A stretch of DNA of 64,000 bases. Origin: Panaeolus papilionaceus (Eukaryota > Basidiomycota > Agaricomycetes > Agaricales). Below are positions 11,501 through 22,330 of this stretch, piece after piece (position 1 is the stretch's first letter; each line of letters begins with the position of its first letter). The stretch is taken from contig JADNRZ010000036.1 of NCBI GenBank assembly GCA_015501605.1, positions 1 to 64,000 of the forward strand, in the 5' to 3' direction. Below the pieces are notes generated by a model. The model did not search any database. It was given only the letters and a program-made list of their open reading frames with translations, and was not told the DNA's origin. The translations under genes were made by a program, and so were the position numbers.

Positions 11501-14500
11501 CTTCATAGCAGCAAAACTAAAAAATCTAGATTCTAAACTATTTAATCAATATGGCCCTCAATTGTCAGCAAAAGCAGAATCTTTATTCCAATGGGCAGCT
11601 GTTGCCTGTGCATTTATTGTAAAACCTCCACCTGGACAAACAAAAGAAGATATTATCAAGCAGCTCTTGAATTTATCCTCAGATTTAGAAAAGATAGAAC
11701 CTCTTGATCAGCTGTACATAACTGTGTTAGAAGGCTATTTCTCTTCATTTTCAAATGCTAGAGTTCAAGAGCGCTTTGGTTCAGTTTTAGGCCAGATATT
11801 TGCTGCTGCTGAGCCTTTGTCTAGGAAAACTTTAATTGCATTGCGCAAAAATGCTCCTAATGCTCAATCTGATGAGGCAGATGTTATATGCTCAATCGTT
11901 TCTTTTCTTAGTTCATTGCTTAGCAATGTAGCATCTGCAGACTTATCTGGTCCAATTGTTCCGCTCCATACCTCCTTCCGTGACTTTATTCTTGACAGAA
12001 AAAGAAGTGGAAAGTTTTTTGTTGATATTTCACAACAGCATTCCACTATTGCACACAGCTGCTTAAATGTTATGCTCAAAGAGCTTCAATTCAATATCTG
12101 TGAGCTTGAGACATCATATCTTGCAAATCAAGATGTTCCAAATCTTAAATTGCACAATATATCACCATGGCTGTTATACTCATCTAAATTTTGGTATTCC
12201 CATCTGAAATATCTTTCCTATGACAAATTACTTCTTAATAAAGTAGAACAACTTTTCTATACAAAATTTCTATTTTGGCTGGAAGTTATTAGTCTTTCCA
12301 AATCTCTACAGCTTGCTATATTTTCATTGACTGAATTCCAAAACAAATGGCTAAAATCAGTACAAAAAGAGGTAAGAAATATGTATGGTATGCAAAATTA
12401 TCATGGTACTAACTTGTTTTAATTGACTAGGATGATTTGAACCAAATTCTTCTCACAAAATTTGTTGAAGATGCATTATCATTTGTGCAAAACTTTTCGT
12501 TGCCAATCAGCATTAGTGCACCACATATCTATACCAGTGCTCTTTCCTTTGCACCAGAAAGCTCAGATGTTTGGCAAAAGTACAGGGGTTATTTCAAAAA
12601 TAGTGCTATGATACAACATGCTAGAGCTCTGAAATGGCCCTTGGCAAAATTGGTAATCCTGGCAAAAAGTTCAGTTTATAGTGTTGCATACTCTCCAGAT
12701 GGCCAGCACATTGTGGCTGGCTCAGAAGATCACACCATCCAAGTCTGGAACTCGGCCACAGGTACACTTGAAGCTGGGCCATTGAAGGGCCACACTGGTA
12801 CAGTCTGGAGTGTTGCTTACTCGCCAGATGGCCAGCACATTGCATCTGGCTCATATGATCAAACCATCCAAGTCTGGAACTCTGCCACAGGTGCACTTGA
12901 AGCTGGACCATTGAAGGGCCACACCCATGCAGTCATGAGTGTTGCTTACTCTCCAGATGGCCAGCACATTGTGTCTGGCTCATATGATCAAACCATCCGA
13001 GTCTGGAACTCTGCCACATGTGTGCTTGAAGCAGGGCCATTGAAGGGCCACACCAGTGCAGTCTGGAGTGTTGCTTACTCTCCAGATGGCCAGCACATTG
13101 CTTCTGGCTCAGATGATCAAACCATTCGAGTCTGGAACTCTGCCACAGGTGCACTTGAAGCTGGACCATTGAAGGGTCACACCCATGCAGTGAGGAGTGT
13201 TGCTTACTCTCCAGATGGCCAGCACATTGTGTCTGGCTCAATTGATCAAACCATCCAAGTCTGGAACTCTGCCACAGGTGCACTTGAAGCTGGGCCATTG
13301 AAGGGCCACACTGGTACAGTCTACAGTGTTGCTTACTCTCTAGATGGCCAGCACATTGTGTCTGGCTCAGCTGATCATACCATTCGAGTCTGGAACTCTG
13401 CCACAGGTGCACCTGAAGCAGGGCCACTACAAGATCACACTGGTACAGTCACCAGTGTTGCATACTCTCCAGATGGCCAGCACATTGTGTCCAGCTCAGC
13501 TGATCACACCATCCGAGTCTGGAACTCTGCCACAGGTGCACTTGAAGCTGGACCATTGAAGGGCCACACCCATGCAGTCATGAGTGTTGCTTACTCTCCA
13601 GATGGCCAGCACATTGTGTCTGGCTCAAATGATCAAACCATCCGAGTCTGGAACTCTGCTACAGGTGCACTTGAAGCTGGACCATTGAAGGGCCACACCC
13701 ATGCAGTGAGGGGTGTTGCTTACTCTCCAGATGGCCAGCACATTGTGGCTGGCTCAGAAGATCACACTATCCAAGTCTGGAACTCTGCAACAGGTGCACT
13801 TGAGACAGGGCCATTGAAGGGCCACACTGGTACAGTCTACAGTGTTGCTTACTCTCCAGATGGCCAGCATATTGCATCTGGCTCAGCTGATCATACCATC
13901 CGAGTCTGGAACTCTGCTACAGGTGCACTTGAAGCAGAGCCATTGAAGGGCCACACCAGTGCAGTCATCAGTGTTGCTTACTCTCCAGATGGCCAGCATA
14001 TTGCATCTGGCTCAGATGATCAAACCATCCGAGTCTGGAACTCTGCTACAGGTGCACTTGAAGCAGAGCCATTGAAGGGCCACACCAGTGCAGTCATCAG
14101 TGTTGCTTACTCTCCAGATGGCCAGCATATTGCATCTGGCTCAGATGATCAAACCATCCAAGTCTGGAACTCTGCTACAGGTGCACTTGAAGCTGGACCA
14201 TTGAAGGGCCACACCAATGCAGTCATGAGTGTTGCTTACTCTCCAGATGGCCAGCACATTGTGTCTGGCTCATGGGATCAAACAATTCGAGTCTGGAACT
14301 CTGCCACAGCAACTTGTATAGCAACTATATCTTGCTTGAGCTCTATATATGCTATTGCTGTTTCATCTGATTCTTCATATATAATATCAGGACATGCAAG
14401 TTCAACTGTCTGCACATGGAATATGCAGTTTGCAATCTCTTCACATTTGCCTATACATCATTATGGAGATTTATGGCAGAAGTTTCCTGCATTTTCTGAT

Positions 14501-14710
14501 AATTGGATTATGAACACAGACTCTGAGTTATCAGTTGATAAATATTTGGTCTGGATCCCTCCATATCTTCAACATTCTTTATTATTACCTCATCAAATTT
14601 GGGTTACAGGTAGAGAAGAGCTCAATCTTTATCTATCTTCATTTGTTCATGGTGAATCATGGGCAAAATGCTATATTGGTTCTTCTGTTTCTAATTCTTC
14701 TTCAGATTAG
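8579..14710 (+). CDS. NLR-like STAND NTPase: C2 - linker - NACHT - WD40
   Basis: Ten exons join in frame with GT-AG introns: 8579-8601, 8672-8713, 8775-8857, 8930-9089, 9146-10139, 10197-10247, 10306-10504, 10562-10738, 10792-12371, 12431-14710, giving about 1862 residues and no internal stop. Residues about 44-174 read as a C2 domain (TLKITVLHASN start, VTWNER, HLFVEERFG, IHLEFY end). A Ser/Thr/Pro-rich linker and a helical segment beginning LHPYAKMAISV follow. NACHT: Walker A GQAGMGKS near 641-648 and Walker B IVIIIDGLDE near 739-748. Thirteen 43-residue WD40 repeats plus one degenerate repeat occupy about 1184-1790. Fungal NLRs of this layout act in the cytoplasm as sensors in non-self recognition, with WD40 binding ligand and the N-terminus as effector; that role is inferred here. 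A C2 domain would suggest membrane or calcium binding. Composition is AT-richer than the left flank. Confidence 0.9.
12670..14310 (+). repeat. Thirteen 129-bp WD40-coding repeats, nearly identical
   Basis: The unit is 43 codons, framed as V-x-SVAYSPDGQHI to KGHT. The backbone is almost invariant between units. Differences fall at a few positions: the residue after V at the start, the V/A and S/A pair after QHI, the residue after GS, H or Q after the following D, Q or R before VWNSATG, and the pair after KGHT (GT, HA, SA or NA). Unit 6 has SLDG for SPDG and unit 3 has CVLEAG for GALEAG. The fourteenth unit, after ATATC, is degenerate. Confidence 0.9.
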
Positions 14711-15950
14711 ACATTATTTTCTTGTACTTATTTATTAATTAGGCTGTGTTTTTCACAAATGTACAATTTATTATCATGTTTACTGTTGATGACCCTGAAG
14801 TTAGTCAACTTCATTCTACAGTCAAAACATGACTGTTTTTGGTCAAAACTTTTTGTATATCTAGTAGAATAGCTATGTACTATACTCTGTACTATAAAAA
14901 TCAACATAAAATCACCCCTAAGAAAGCAGAAAGCACAGATTTATAACAAGCAGGCTACACCATCTGTAAATTTGGAGAATTAACACTTAAGGTATTCTGA
15001 AGTCATATTTGAAATTGCAAGCAGCTGTGCCATCTTGTTCCCAAGTTATTTTAGTTTCACACAGGTCAAAAATGGCTGAAATTCTCCCATGTCTATTTGT
15101 ACTATTGAAGCTCTGAATCAAGTGAATACAGGGTCTACAGACCTAGAATTGAGTCTCTCATTGCTTTCCTTCCTTCTCCAGTCACCCCCAAGCCTATTCT
15201 GACAATGTCTGCTACTTGTTAGGATAGGTATGTAGACTAGTTGGTAATTGCCCTATTTGAGTAGCCTTCTATAATCATTAGTTATCATTTTTCCTTATTT
15301 GTAGTTTTACTCTATGCCACTTGGATTTGATTTATTAAGCTTTTTCACATTATGCACTTGAAAGGATCTAATAACAATACCTTTGAATTTTGCAAGTACT
15401 TTAGTAACAGCAATGAGCCTGAAGTTTGCATTAAGTACTCTACACTGACAGACAACAAAGGTTTGATTGGACTTTGAATTCATTGATGTGATCATTTCAT
15501 CAACAAACCTTCATCAAGTCAAAGGGTAATGACTTGCATAGCTCAGACGAGTCATTTATAACTTCTATAACCTTGAAGAAGTTATACAAAGTTATCAGAA
15601 GGAATCAGAGGAGACATGGATTAGCCTTAGCTCTAATTGCATTGACACACTCTGTAGTTAAAGGTAAAGTTATGCTGGTAATTACTAACTTCTAGTTTCC
15701 ATTTCCACTTGAAGCTCACTTATTTAGGAAGATTGAACTTTATCATTGATTTGTTCAACTCAAACATCAAATAACAATCAAAATTTCATTTCTTTCTTAT
15801 TCAATTTACTTGGTTAATCTCTGAGTGTATTTGTAGAACACACCACTGAACATTTGAGCACTTGAATCATTACACTACTCCTATCCCCTCCTCCATCTTT
15901 GATGCTGGCAACAACCCTGACACCACAGATATGGATGATGCTTAAGACAG
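14711..15950. other. AT-rich intergenic stretch, no gene seen
   Basis: No open frame longer than about 60 codons and no family pattern. A small inverted motif (GTCAAAACATGACTG then TTTTGGTCAAAAC) lies near 14820, about 110 bp after the NLR-like stop codon, and could belong to its 3' end. Confidence 0.4.
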
Positions 15951-15954
15951 GAAC

Positions 15955-16105
15955 ACTGAGGAGTCTCTGCAGCTGGCTATGGAGGCTATAGAACAGGCTA
16001 GAAACCTTCCTGATGGTTGCTCTGCACTGTCAATTCAAGAGGCATGCTGGATGTTTGGTGTATAGTGAGGGACACTTACCAACAGAATGTAAGGGCACCT
16101 CAGAC
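15955..16105 (+). pseudogene. Relict of a pogo-type transposase N-terminal HTH
   Basis: The plus-strand translation contains LAMEAIEQARN, then ALSIQEACWMFGV, two stops, and GTLTNRM-G. This order resembles the psq-type helix-turn-helix at the N-terminus of fungal pogo/Fot1 transposases (a block of the type 'S-R-A-A-x-x-F-x-V-P-R-x-T-L-x-N-R'). Two stops fall between the halves, and no DDE domain is seen downstream, so it is at best a remnant. Coincidence cannot be excluded for so short a match. Confidence 0.35.
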
Positions 16106-16412
16106 ACAGACAACTCTTGGGGGAGATCCAAGGATATATATCAGCTCTACACAAATATAGGAAGTAGGCTCACTTGGAGGTGATCTAAAGAGAAAGAGAT
16201 AAAGGATCAAACCCAGGTGAAACAGCTATTTAAGTGATGAGCTGGCATTGGCATCAGCCTTTATGCCAAACAATGCCTTTGAGAATAAACAAAGGAAAAT
16301 ATAAAAGAATGACTATGAGACAATGGAAACAACTAAATAATAAATGGGTGAAACTAAAGGAGAGTGTGATATAAGTCCATGATAAGTCCAGATAATGAAA
16401 TAGAGCAAAGAG

Positions 16413-16670
16413 TGATGAAACAGCATGGCATGCACAGAGTGTCCTATATGACTGCTCACCTGGTAAGAGTGGTAGTTGGAGAGGCAGCTGGTAAAGCTGA
16501 TGATATTACAGGTAAAAATAGTGTCCTTATATACATGTAGAGAATCTAATAATAGCACAATTGGTAAGTACCTGGAGTAGGACCAGGGTAGTTATGCAGA
16601 GTAATCCAGAGTAAACCCAGAGTATACTAGTATGCTAAATATTCCTGGTATGTTAGTACTGGGCTGTGTT
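16413..16670 (-). repeat. Relict LTR related to the Copia LTR of this window
   Basis: The block starts TGATGAAACAGCATGGCATG and runs through CACAGAGTG, CTCACCTGGTAAG and CTTATATACATG in the same order as the Copia LTR at 48559-48909, but with many substitutions and indels. It is followed by ACTCTCCCACCCTG, comparable to the polypurine-tract complement after that LTR. Strand is given in the sense of the Copia element. Probably a solo or truncated LTR of an older relative. Confidence 0.6.
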
Positions 16671-16739
16671 ACTCTCCCACCCTGAAAATTAGTGAATAGA
16701 GCTGTTACGTTGTAGCTAGTCCACAGATCAACAAAGTCA

Positions 16740-17857
16740 CTACATTGTAACTTCCCTACCTGAAAAGCACTCCCTCTTCGCTAACTCCTCCCAAGAACCC
16801 AGTCCAAAAACCCAGGGCAGGTCCTCCCAAATGTGTTCCATGCCACTTTTGTGGCTCTCCCTCGCTCCTTGCTCACAATCTTCACAAAGCAACAGATCCT
16901 CAGCATCCAAGGAGGAAAACATTTCATCCCAGCCCAGGAGGGTGTAAGATGGATCACAGAGGATCTTTCTAGCGCCTTCCCTCATGCAACGAAAAACTTT
17001 GCAGCAAGCCAATGTTTGTTGACAGCCACCGTGGATGGGGTCTTCATTCAACCATCCAAACAATGTTGTAGTCATTTTACACAGCAGCCTCTTATGGCCT
17101 AGAACACAGTCATGTTGAATGTCAAGCAAAAGAGAAACAGTTGTGCCGTCTTCAAGGGTCAAGCTGTCCAAAATGGTTTTCTGAAAAATGTGAGTTACAG
17201 GGAACCACCTGGTTCTGAGAAACACTTACAAAATCATACTGCATCACAAATTTGTACAAAGCAATTGGTAGGAGGAGAAATAAACCCATATTACAGAGAA
17301 GCTGGACGATTTCAAAATGAATGCCAGCTTGATCTTTGATGAATTGAAAGCCACAGAAGTTTTGACCCATGTGCACAAACTGAGACAGGTACTCTGCTTG
17401 AAGGCAGCAAAGCACATTGTCACAAAGGTGGATAATGTCATATTTCCGACCCAGATGCAAGAGCGACGATAGCACAGAAAAGGACATGGGTTGTGGGGAG
17501 GCTGTTGGGTCTCCGGAATTGCTAGAAGACAACACTTAGAAGTATCCTACAAATGGTGGCAATTACTCATGGGTGACAGCAAAGAGCCCACAGCAAATTG
17601 GAGATGTCGTCCAGGGTGTCATGTGCTTCTAAAACCTGACATGTACCCTGGTTCAGGTCTTGAGGTAACATAAACATCTGCGAAAAAAATTCGGAAAAAA
17701 GAGACAGGAGGGAGGCATGAACATGGAACAAGGTGTCACTTGCTTGAATGATGACACTGCTGTCATTGAACCATACATCTCCAATCTTTGTAGAAGTGAG
17801 AGGGGTTGAACCAGGAACTGCCACTCTTAAAGATAGTGAGTTGGTAGCCAGTGACAT
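16740..17857 (-). CDS. BTB/POZ-domain protein, possibly disrupted at the first intron
   Basis: Reading begins at ATG 17857. The first exon has the fungal BTB pattern: WFNDSSVIIQASD then FHVHASLLSLFSEFFSQMF (about residues 29-70). The later part contains the usual LLHLGRKYDI helix and, after a clean 49-nt intron (17229-17181, GTAAGT to TTTTCAG), an ILDSLTLEDGT segment that continues to the stop at 16740. Such proteins are numerous in mushrooms; BTB domains mediate dimerisation and CUL3 recruitment in the wider family, but the role here is unknown. Oddity: the junction between exon 1 and exon 2 (about 17560-17520) does not join in frame. The only good donor (GTAATT) comes directly after an in-frame TGA. 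Either a small indel has broken the gene or the junction is unusual. Confidence 0.65.
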
Positions 17858-18194
17858 TTCGATAGTGGAAATTTAAAGTCAGGGGGAGACTTGTGGGCAG
17901 CTGGTGTGACTGGGAAGGGATTTATAGGCAGGCTGAGGAGGGAGGTTTGGGGTTGAAAAGATCACATTTGTTTCTTTTCAATCATCTCCTGCAACAACAG
18001 AGCCACAGAGAAGTAGCAAAGACAATGAAAGGTATGATTGCAATATGGGTCATAGCATAGAAAAAGGCGATGATGCAGCGTGGCTCTTGGAATTTGACCC
18101 TTTGTTACAGTCCCTTTCAGAGCTACATTCACCACCTCCTCATGCATTGCTGCTATAAAGAGCAGTCAATTGTGCCTTGTCTTAACCATTAACC

Positions 18195-19013
18195 ATGTTG
18201 AATTCACCTCCAGGTCCATCTTCAATTTTCCAACATGATGATATCGTCGCCTCCATTGCAGCAGCTTTGCCTTCCAACAATGATGCCACTGCGTTTCTAA
18301 GAGTCAATTGTCTGACACACAGAGCTGTTACTCCAACAATCTGGCAGGTCATCCCATCAGCATGGCCACTACTTCAACTGTTTTCGTTGTTGCATCCAGT
18401 GGGCAGATTATGGGTATGTGTGGTCCAAAGCTTAGTACTCTCAGTTCTAATCAACCAGAATAGGTAACTTTAGAAGGTCCACTCCCTGATTGGAAGGTGG
18501 TATGCTAGACATGTCGTTCAGATCAAGGTTTTGTACAACTCCATCAGTGGACAAGGGCACTACATACACAATATTTCAAAGGCATTGGACATTGTCACAG
18601 TGTATTTGGGACACAACATCAGTGTATTCCTGAAATTGAAAACGATAGGGATTTCAAACAAATTCTCCATCATACAGTCCTTGGCCAACTCTGCCATCAT
18701 CCCCTCATCCCAAATTTCTTCTCTGGCACTGGCTGTCTGCAAAATCAGTGTCTCTAACATGGCAGGTCTCATCTGCAAATGCAGGTCAACCTTACAGAGG
18801 CTGAGTATAACCAGGGACAGCATCCTCAACCCCAGGATAGTGGCGTCTGTTGCACTGTCAACCAGGTTGGAGGCAATATACATTGACATGTCTGACATCC
18901 TACACTGGAAGATGTTCGTCCTGGTGCTCTCTAAAACCCTGGATGTCGTGAGGACTTTGCTGTTGCCCAGGGATTCCAACCAACTTCCAATCAACTGTCC
19001 GACTGTCAACTGA
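18195..19013 (+). pseudogene. F-box-like protein with a frame break
   Basis: Starts at ATG 18195. The first exon (18195-18413, ending GRLW before GTATGT) has the basidiomycete F-box-like pattern: DDIVASIAAALP, AFLRVNCLTHRAVTPTIW, then PLLQLF. After a short intron, an LEGPLPDWKV segment ends at an in-frame TAG, while the continuation RWYARHVVQIKVL and a long leucine-rich-like stretch to 19013 lie in another frame. One base too many near 18497 would explain this. F-box proteins recruit substrates to SCF ubiquitin ligases; the target is unknown. The 3' end runs into a non-coding repeat cluster (18975-19260), so the natural C-terminus is probably lost. Confidence 0.55.
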
Positions 19014-19260
19014 CAGTCGGTCAAGTGTTGGTCTGGTAATTTTTACATAAATGTGACTTTCAGGGTAGATTGTCACACTGATGGGGTTGACTGTTGACCG
19101 ACTTCCAACCGACTTCTGATTGACTGTCAGTCTGCTGCCATTTTCCCTGCTAAAATTGGATTGACCATCGACTTTTTACATCAGATGTTCAACCAACTGT
19201 CAGTCAATGTTCGATTGACTGACCAACATTGTTGATTGACTGTCAGTCAACTTATGTTTT
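18975..19260. repeat. Cluster of TTGACTGTCAGTC-type palindromic motifs
   Basis: Short motifs of the form GATTGACTGTCAGTC, GACTGTCAACTGACAGTC and CCGACTTCCAACCGACTTC recur in both orientations roughly every 20-50 bp. A further piece, AAGTTGATTGACTG, is at 19827-19840. No coding is seen. The cluster abuts and probably truncates the F-box-like gene. Confidence 0.6.
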
Positions 19261-19292
19261 CAAGGAACCCTGTTGTGGGTATTTCCTAATTT

Positions 19293-19660
19293 AGCTCAAT
19301 CTGTGACATGTATATATATGTCACAGTTTTTAAAAATCTGATCTAAGCCAATATAGACTAGATACTATCTGTTACATAAGACTATGGGACATGTGACAAT
19401 CATGTTAGGTCACATCTACATGTATACATACAGACACACATTTTACCTGTAATACTATATTACATGCTGATTCAGCTAGATCTGTGACATATATGTCACA
19501 TGTCACAGGTAAAAATGGATCTAAGCTAAGATAGACTGCTAATTTACTGTGTGACTACTCAATGCCATCTGTCACCAAAGACTATGTGACATGTGACAAT
19601 TATAGTTGGTCACATCTACATACATACAAACAATTCACTTGTAATACTAGTAGTGTCACA
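19293..19660. repeat. Two diverged tandem copies of a 181-192-bp unit with TGTGACAT motifs
   Basis: Copy 1 starts TCTGTGACATG at 19300 and copy 2 starts TCTGTGACATA at 19481. Both then run through GATCTAAGC-A, TAGACT, GACTATG-GACATGTGACAAT, GGTCACATCTACAT and TGTAATACTA. Each copy contains inverted GTGACAT/ATGTCAC pairs. No gene function is evident. Confidence 0.7.
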
Positions 19661-20079
19661 GCTGTGTTAAACAGTTTCATATTTATGTGACATGTGACAA
19701 TATGTATAGACTGTCACAATCATTGTCACAAACATCATAAAAAAGATCCTAAGGGTTTCACACATGATAAAATAGAAAACAGCTGTTTTTCACACAAAAA
19801 CACTTTTTGCAAAAGTCAATCGAAAGTTGATTGACTGTTGATCAGATCACCTGGGCCAGTGCAAAGTACTGCTCAAGACAGGCTCTGCAACATATTCTCA
19901 GCTTTTTCTATATGGGACTTGTAAAACAAGGAGTACACTGTGAATGTAAGTTTTCATCTCCTTTCCCTCAATATTTAACTAATTGACTGTTTACAGCTGA
20001 TGAATTTCAGCACCTTCCAGTCCTGGAATCTTCTTCTGGTTGTCAAGAGCTTCTGGTTGCATGTCTCATTTGTCTATCA

Positions 20080-20602
20080 ATGATTATCTTTGACTTCAAG
20101 GCATATGATGTCTGTGGTGCCTGCAATATTGGGTTTGACAATAGTTCACTCACAAGGCAAGGACAAGAGCAATATACTTATATTCAAGGACTTGCCTATA
20201 CTATGTTGCAGTGGCTGGATCACCACTATATTATTCAAGTTAATACCATGCCAGCAAACCCCGCCAGCACACAGCACCAGTCCTATGACGACATCTTGGC
20301 TGCTGTGGGTCACTTCTTGGGGGACGTTGCTTGCTATCAACGCTGCACAAAGATTTCTTGCATTGATAGTGTGCCTGGCTGTAATCCTCTTCATCTTGAG
20401 GAATATATTCATCAAATCTTCACTGTTCATGGCATCCCAAATGCTGTCTACCAAGGCTTTTGTGTGCAGATGAAGGAGATTGCCCAAACTGGGGACAGGA
20501 CTCACAGCATCACCTATGGCTCTATTTTTACCAGTGTATGGCATGCAGAAAGGAGGACCAATGTGGCCCCATACACATTAAAGGGTAATCTACCTTGCAG
20601 TA
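20080..20602 (+). CDS. Unidentified open frame cut by a downstream element
   Basis: An open frame of about 174 codons (starting near KAYDVCGACNIGF) runs into the terminus of the element that starts at 20603; the last codons are element sequence. It has normal-looking composition, scattered Cys and no family motif that I recognise. No obvious start, splice chain or continuation beyond 22706 was found. It may be an exon of a gene interrupted by the element, or chance. Confidence 0.3.
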
Positions 20603-20984
20603 CATCAGGAAAATGCACTTGGCAGCCGGAGACTCTTTAGTATCTCTGGAAGTCCTTTACATCTTTTAATCATCTCCAGGAAACTTTAGCATCTTTCTGA
20701 AGCTTTGAAAATGTCCAGAGTCTCCTGGAGGTCTTTCAAAAGATTTCCAAAATCTTCTAGTGTTTATTCAATAACTTTAACAATACTTCATTATCTCTGA
20801 CTCCTTTCACAAAATTTTAGCTTGGAGGATTATTGTCAGTTATTACTAAAGACTAAAAATTATATATTTTCCAGCTTTGTTTTTGCTAGATAGATCAACA
20901 ACACTCAAAATATTTAAAAGTCAGAGTGTGAGAAAATGGACTTGTACATTTCAAAGTATTTAACTTGAACAGTATATTCAGTAG

Positions 20985-21243
20985 CATCTCTTACACTGCA
21001 CTTAAAATTATGATTTATATATCAAAATAAAGCTAAAAATAAGTGGGATCTAACTGCATTCACAGCGCTTTTGTGCGCTTTTTCATTTTCCCAAAATGGC
21101 AATTTTAGTGTTTTAAGAAGCTGTATTTTGCCATATCTCAGCCTAAGAATGGACTGCACAAGAGCGCCATAAGTACAGTTAGATTCTATTCTATTTTAGC
21201 TTTATTTTGGTATATAAATCATAATTTTAGGTGCAGTATAAGC
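20985..21243. repeat. Hairpin (MITE-like) element, copy 1
   Basis: The left half starts CTCTTACACTGCACTTAAAA, continues TTATGATTTATATATCAAAATA and reaches AAGCTAAA. The right half is its reverse complement with a few changes (TTTAGCTTTATTTTGG to TAGGTGCAGTATAAG). The centre has a smaller inverted pair around GCGCTTTTGTGCGC and GAGCGCC. The whole block can fold into one long hairpin. Confidence 0.8.
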
Positions 21244-21309
21244 GTCACAATTGAATAAATACAGTTAAAAGTCAATCAAGTATTTAAAATCAACAGCATT
21301 TTCAGTTGC

Positions 21310-21570
21310 ACCTCTTACACTGCACGTAAAATTATGATTTATATATCGAAATAAAGCTAAAAGTGAGTAGAATGCAAATATACTTAGAGCGCTGCTGTGC
21401 GCGCTTTTATTCTCCCAAAATAGCAGTTACAGTGTTTTGTCCAACCATATATTGCGATATGTGGGCCGAGAAAATGGCCGCACATAAGCGCTCTAAATTG
21501 AGTCGAACTCTACTCACCTTTAGCTTTATTTTGATATATAAATCATAATTTTAGGTGCAGTGCAAGCATC
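21310..21570. repeat. Hairpin (MITE-like) element, copy 2
   Basis: Same organisation as copy 1, with terminal CTCTTACACTGCACGTAAAA and its complement TTTTAGGTGCAGTGCAAG. The centre has GAGCGCTGCTGTGCGCGC and a matching TAAGCGCTC. The outer flanks of the two copies also match (CACAATTGAATAAAT after copy 1, CACAATTAAATAAAT after copy 2), so the pair looks like a tandem duplication of about 325 bp rather than two insertions. Confidence 0.8.
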
Positions 21571-21679
21571 ACAATTAAATAAATGAGCTTGAAAGCAGAT
21601 TTCTGAAAGTGTCCAAGTCCCATTTCCCACGCTCCGAGTTTGACATCGGACCATGCCACAACTGCCACATCATCACTTC

Positions 21680-22330
21680 TTTCCTTCCTTCCACCACCAT
21701 CCCCACTTCTACACTCACCACATTTCATGGTTTCCTCTTTATTCATCTGTTGGGAGGGATGGGATGGGATGGTATAGGGTTATTGGTGAGTCTATTCCGC
21801 TTTTTTGAAGTTTTTCTGCTGTTGACTATCTTTCTGCTGGTTGATTCCTCTCCATTGCTCCCCTCTTGTCCGCTTTTTTTGACCTTTTCCCTCTTTTCTT
21901 CTGCATGTGTTACTTGTACAACCCTTCCACCTATGTCTGACCCCTCTTCCTCTTTTTCCCTACATTTAAGTCCGCTTTTTTATATATTTTCTGTCCACCA
22001 TGTACTGCTCATGCCTGTCCTCTCTTGCTGCTATTACTTCCTCCTCTTGTTCCTTAGTTTTTCTCTTGTCTCAAGGTTCATTTTGGGGTTGGTGACTGTG
22101 GAACAGACTCACATGTCCGCTTTTTCTCCCTTTTTAAATTATTTACTATCTCTTCGACTGTGTCCACTGCCATGTCATTACTGTCACTATCTTGCTCCAT
22201 TGTTTCTACTCTTTATTTCTCATGTTATTCTCTCTCCCTGGCTAACTTTCCTACCATGAGATTCTGGCTTCATCCTTCTGTCTCTCCATTCTTATTAGTC
22301 CGCTTTTTTTGCCATTTTCATTCTCCTGTA
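21680..22330. other. Pyrimidine-rich stretch with recurring CCGCTTTTTT motifs
   Basis: The plus strand is strongly C/T-rich. CCGCTTTTTT or close variants recur near 21798, 21868, 21970, 22117 and 22298. A 216-codon open frame here is hydrophobic and low complexity, as expected from C/T-rich DNA, so I do not call a gene. The same motif recurs in the inverted-repeat structure at 33-37.5 kb. Confidence 0.6.

Noticed and set aside
12621..13427. Long open frames on the minus strand across the WD40 repeats
   Set aside because: They are reverse-strand shadows of a periodic coding sequence; the plus strand has full domain and splice evidence.
21609..22259. A 216-codon hydrophobic open frame that could suggest a membrane protein
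   Set aside because: The DNA is strongly C/T-rich, which alone yields Leu, Ser, Phe and Pro runs; no start context, splice sites or family pattern support a gene.
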